This document shows positions 5,851 through 6,702 of a stretch of 6,702 bases of DNA, piece by piece. The translations under genes were made by a program, and so were the position numbers. Numbering within the stretch: the first letter of the stretch is position 1; each line of letters opens with the position of its first letter. The stretch is from an uncultured Clostridia bacterium (lineage in GTDB: Bacteria > Bacillota > Clostridia > Monoglobales > Firm-18): NCBI GenBank assembly GCA_937914775.1, contig CALDNB010000139.1, positions 1 through 6,702 of the forward strand, read 5' to 3'. Below the pieces are notes generated by a model. That model did not search any database. It saw nothing but the letters and a program-made list of their open reading frames with translations, and was not told the origin of the DNA.

Positions 5851-5874
5851 ACACATCACGGGAGGTTTTTATGA
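5809..5874 (+). CDS. Possible 21-residue small ORF overlapping the ARH start (ATGA)
   Basis: An ATG at 5809 opens a 21-codon frame (MGDESLYHVTINQMTHHGRF plus Leu). Its TGA (5872-5874) overlaps the first ATG of the ADP-ribosylglycohydrolase gene as ATGA, a layout typical of translational coupling. The frame is the same as that of the DUF881 gene after its TGA at 5776-5778, and it stays open throughout. The upstream GGCGG (5796-5800) is a poor ribosome site. It may be a leader peptide, the tail of a truncated foreign gene, or nothing. I do not recognise the peptide. Confidence 0.2.
   Translation: MGDESLYHVTINQMTHHGRFL
5838..5843 (+). promoter_or_regulatory. Weak candidate -10 box for the ARH gene
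   Basis: TATAAA matches the -10 consensus at 5 of 6 positions and would start transcription near 5850, about 20 bases before the ATG. No convincing -35 lies 16-18 bases upstream (TTGACC at 5801-5806 is too far, 31 bases). It is in the only AT-rich patch of the spacer, so the match may be fortuitous. Confidence 0.25.
5860..5865 (+). promoter_or_regulatory. Strong ribosome binding site of the ARH gene
   Basis: GGGAGG is a near-consensus Shine-Dalgarno. It stands 5 bases before ATG 5871 and 8 bases before ATG 5874. Spacing slightly favours the second ATG; the ATGA overlap favours the first. The protein differs by one Met only. Confidence 0.8.
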
Positions 5875-6702
5875 TGAAGAATTACGGAAAAGAGACGGAT
5901 ATCCTGTTCGGAGCCATTCTGGGTGACATCATTGGAAGTCCCTATGAATTCGACAGGGGAGACAAGACCAAGGATTTCCCCCTTTTCAGCAGCTGCTCCG
6001 AATTTACGGATGACACGGTCATGACCATCGCTGTGGCGGAGGCCCTGGTGGACAGCAGGGCTGAGGAGGCGGATGCCGTCATCCGCCGCAGAGTCATCGA
6101 GCGGATGCAGCACTGGGGCAGACGCTACCCCGGTGCAGGCTATGGCGTGCGGTTTGGCTGGTGGCTGCGGGAAGCGGATCCCCGGCCCTACAACAGCTGG
6201 GGCAACGGCTCTGCCATGCGGGTCAGCGCAGCCGGCTGGCTCTATGACGATCTTCCCACCGTTCTGCGGATGGCGAAGCTCTCGGCGGAGGTCACACACG
6301 ACCACCCCGAGGGGATCAAGGGGGCGCAGGCCACGGCGGCGGCCATCTATCTGGCCCGCACGGGCAGCACCAAGGAAGAGATCAGAGCCTGCATCACGGA
6401 GCTGTTCGGCTACGATCTCAGCCGCACCTGCGACCAGATCCGACCCGGCTACCGGCACGTGGAAAGCTGTCAGGAAACGGTTCCGGAAGCCATCATTGCA
6501 TTTCTGGAAAGTACAGATTTTGAAGATGCCATCCGGAATGCGGTTTCCCTGGGTGGTGACTGTGATACCCTGACCTGCATCGCCGGTTCCATGGCGGAAG
6601 CATTTTACGGAGTTCCGGAGGAACTGAAGGCAGAGTGCCGGAAGAGACTGCCGGAGGATCTGCTGAACATACTGCAGCTGTTTGAGGAAAATCTGACCCA
6701 TT
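5871..6702 (+). CDS. ADP-ribosylglycohydrolase family protein (DraG/ARH fold), 3' end cut by window edge
   Basis: The frame is open for 277 codons to the window edge, close to full family length (about 260-320). These cytoplasmic enzymes remove ADP-ribose from modified proteins or small molecules using two metal ions. The motifs come in the expected order: LGDIIGSPYEFDRG (17-30), the metal-binding TDDTVMT (46-52), the GAGYG loop (88-92), NGSAMRVS (112-119), THDHPEGIKGA (142-152), and the second metal site GGDCDT (228-233; D230, D232, T233). All metal ligands are present, so it should be active. The usual Pro after NGSAMRVS is Ala120. The substrate cannot be told from sequence, and no ADP-ribosyltransferase partner is visible. 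Base use is unlike the upstream genes: sampled lines mostly 53-68% GC, Leu almost always CTG, Arg mostly CGG/CGC. That points to horizontal gain or a different source organism. The opposite strand also has a long open frame here, which is a GC-rich shadow. Confidence 0.94.
   Translation, partial: MMKNYGKETDILFGAILGDIIGSPYEFDRGDKTKDFPLFSSCSEFTDDTVMTIAVAEALVDSRAEEADAVIRRRVIERMQHWGRRYPGAGYGVRFGWWLREADPRPYNSWGNGSAMRVSAAGWLYDDLPTVLRMAKLSAEVTHDHPEGIKGAQATAAAIYLARTGSTKEEIRACITELFGYDLSRTCDQIRPGYRHVESCQETVPEAIIAFLESTDFEDAIRNAVSLGGDCDTLTCIAGSMAEAFYGVPEELKAECRKRLPEDLLNILQLFEENLTH

Larger units (their letters stand above)
5665..5870. other. Junction between AT-rich division operon and GC-rich accessory sequence
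   Basis: Hand-counted 60-base lines give 33% GC at 5641-5700, 55% at 5701-5760 and 57% at 5761-5820. The AT-richer ARH leader (38%, 5821-5880) follows, and then 53-68% in sampled lines inside the next gene. The last 37 codons of the DUF881 frame and the 92-base spacer (5779-5870) lie here. The spacer holds an 8-bp direct repeat and a Shine-Dalgarno, but I see no recombinase site, tRNA end, insertion-sequence end or terminator. A short stem GCTTTG/CAAAGC (5720-5725, 5732-5737) lacks a T-run. The exact joint cannot be fixed from the sequence alone; 5662-5700 is my best range. Confidence 0.75.

Noticed and set aside
6073..6573. Rightward 166-codon frame
   Set aside because: It is an alternative frame inside the ARH gene, with an Arg/Ser/Pro-rich translation typical of a GC-rich shadow.
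5856..6701. Leftward open frame of 281 codons
   Set aside because: It lies wholly antisense to the ARH gene, which has every family motif. The antisense product shows no recognisable domain, and long antisense frames are expected in GC-rich coding DNA.

Overview
The window comes from a low-GC Gram-positive bacterium, most likely an uncultured Clostridia-type Firmicute. Three things point that way: a FtsQ/DivIB-type division protein followed by a DUF881 (YlxW/YlxX-like) protein, a type II (CoaW-like) pantothenate kinase end, and AT-rich codon use (Leu TTA/CTT, Arg AGA/CGT) with TTG start use. Hand-counted lines in the first 5.6 kb run at about 33-40% GC.

Layout: (1) Positions 1-271 hold the 3' end of a type II pantothenate kinase reading right. 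(2) A small membrane-anchored protein with a BofC-C-like domain reads left from 591 to 274. The two genes converge with 2 bases between their stop codons, and the kinase's apparent terminator lies inside the small gene. (3) A divergent intergenic region carries a clear extended -10 promoter (TGTTATAAT). (4) A rightward cell-wall and division block follows: class A penicillin-binding protein (714-2894), murA (2949-4202), ftsQ/divIB (4207-4986) and a DUF881 protein (4993-5778). Gaps are 54, 4 and 6 bases, so this is probably one operon. MurA makes the first committed precursor of peptidoglycan, the PBP polymerises and cross-links it, and FtsQ with the DUF881 protein sits in the membrane of the division apparatus. 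(5) Near 5665-5700 the sequence changes character. GC rises to about 55-68%, Leu codons become almost all CTG and Arg codons CGG/CGC, and the DUF881 reading frame ends in a tail that does not look like its family. A nearly complete ADP-ribosylglycohydrolase gene (5871 to the right edge) follows. The expected continuation of the division cluster (sbp, a second DUF881 gene, ftsA, ftsZ) is absent.

The strongest items for follow-up are the 5.66-5.87 kb junction, which is either a horizontal insertion into a division operon or a chimeric contig join, and a long hairpin (2900-2941) that buries the Shine-Dalgarno sequence of murA. I see no RNA genes, CRISPR array, insertion sequence or recombinase in the window. 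I did not find a clear-cut new multi-gene system.
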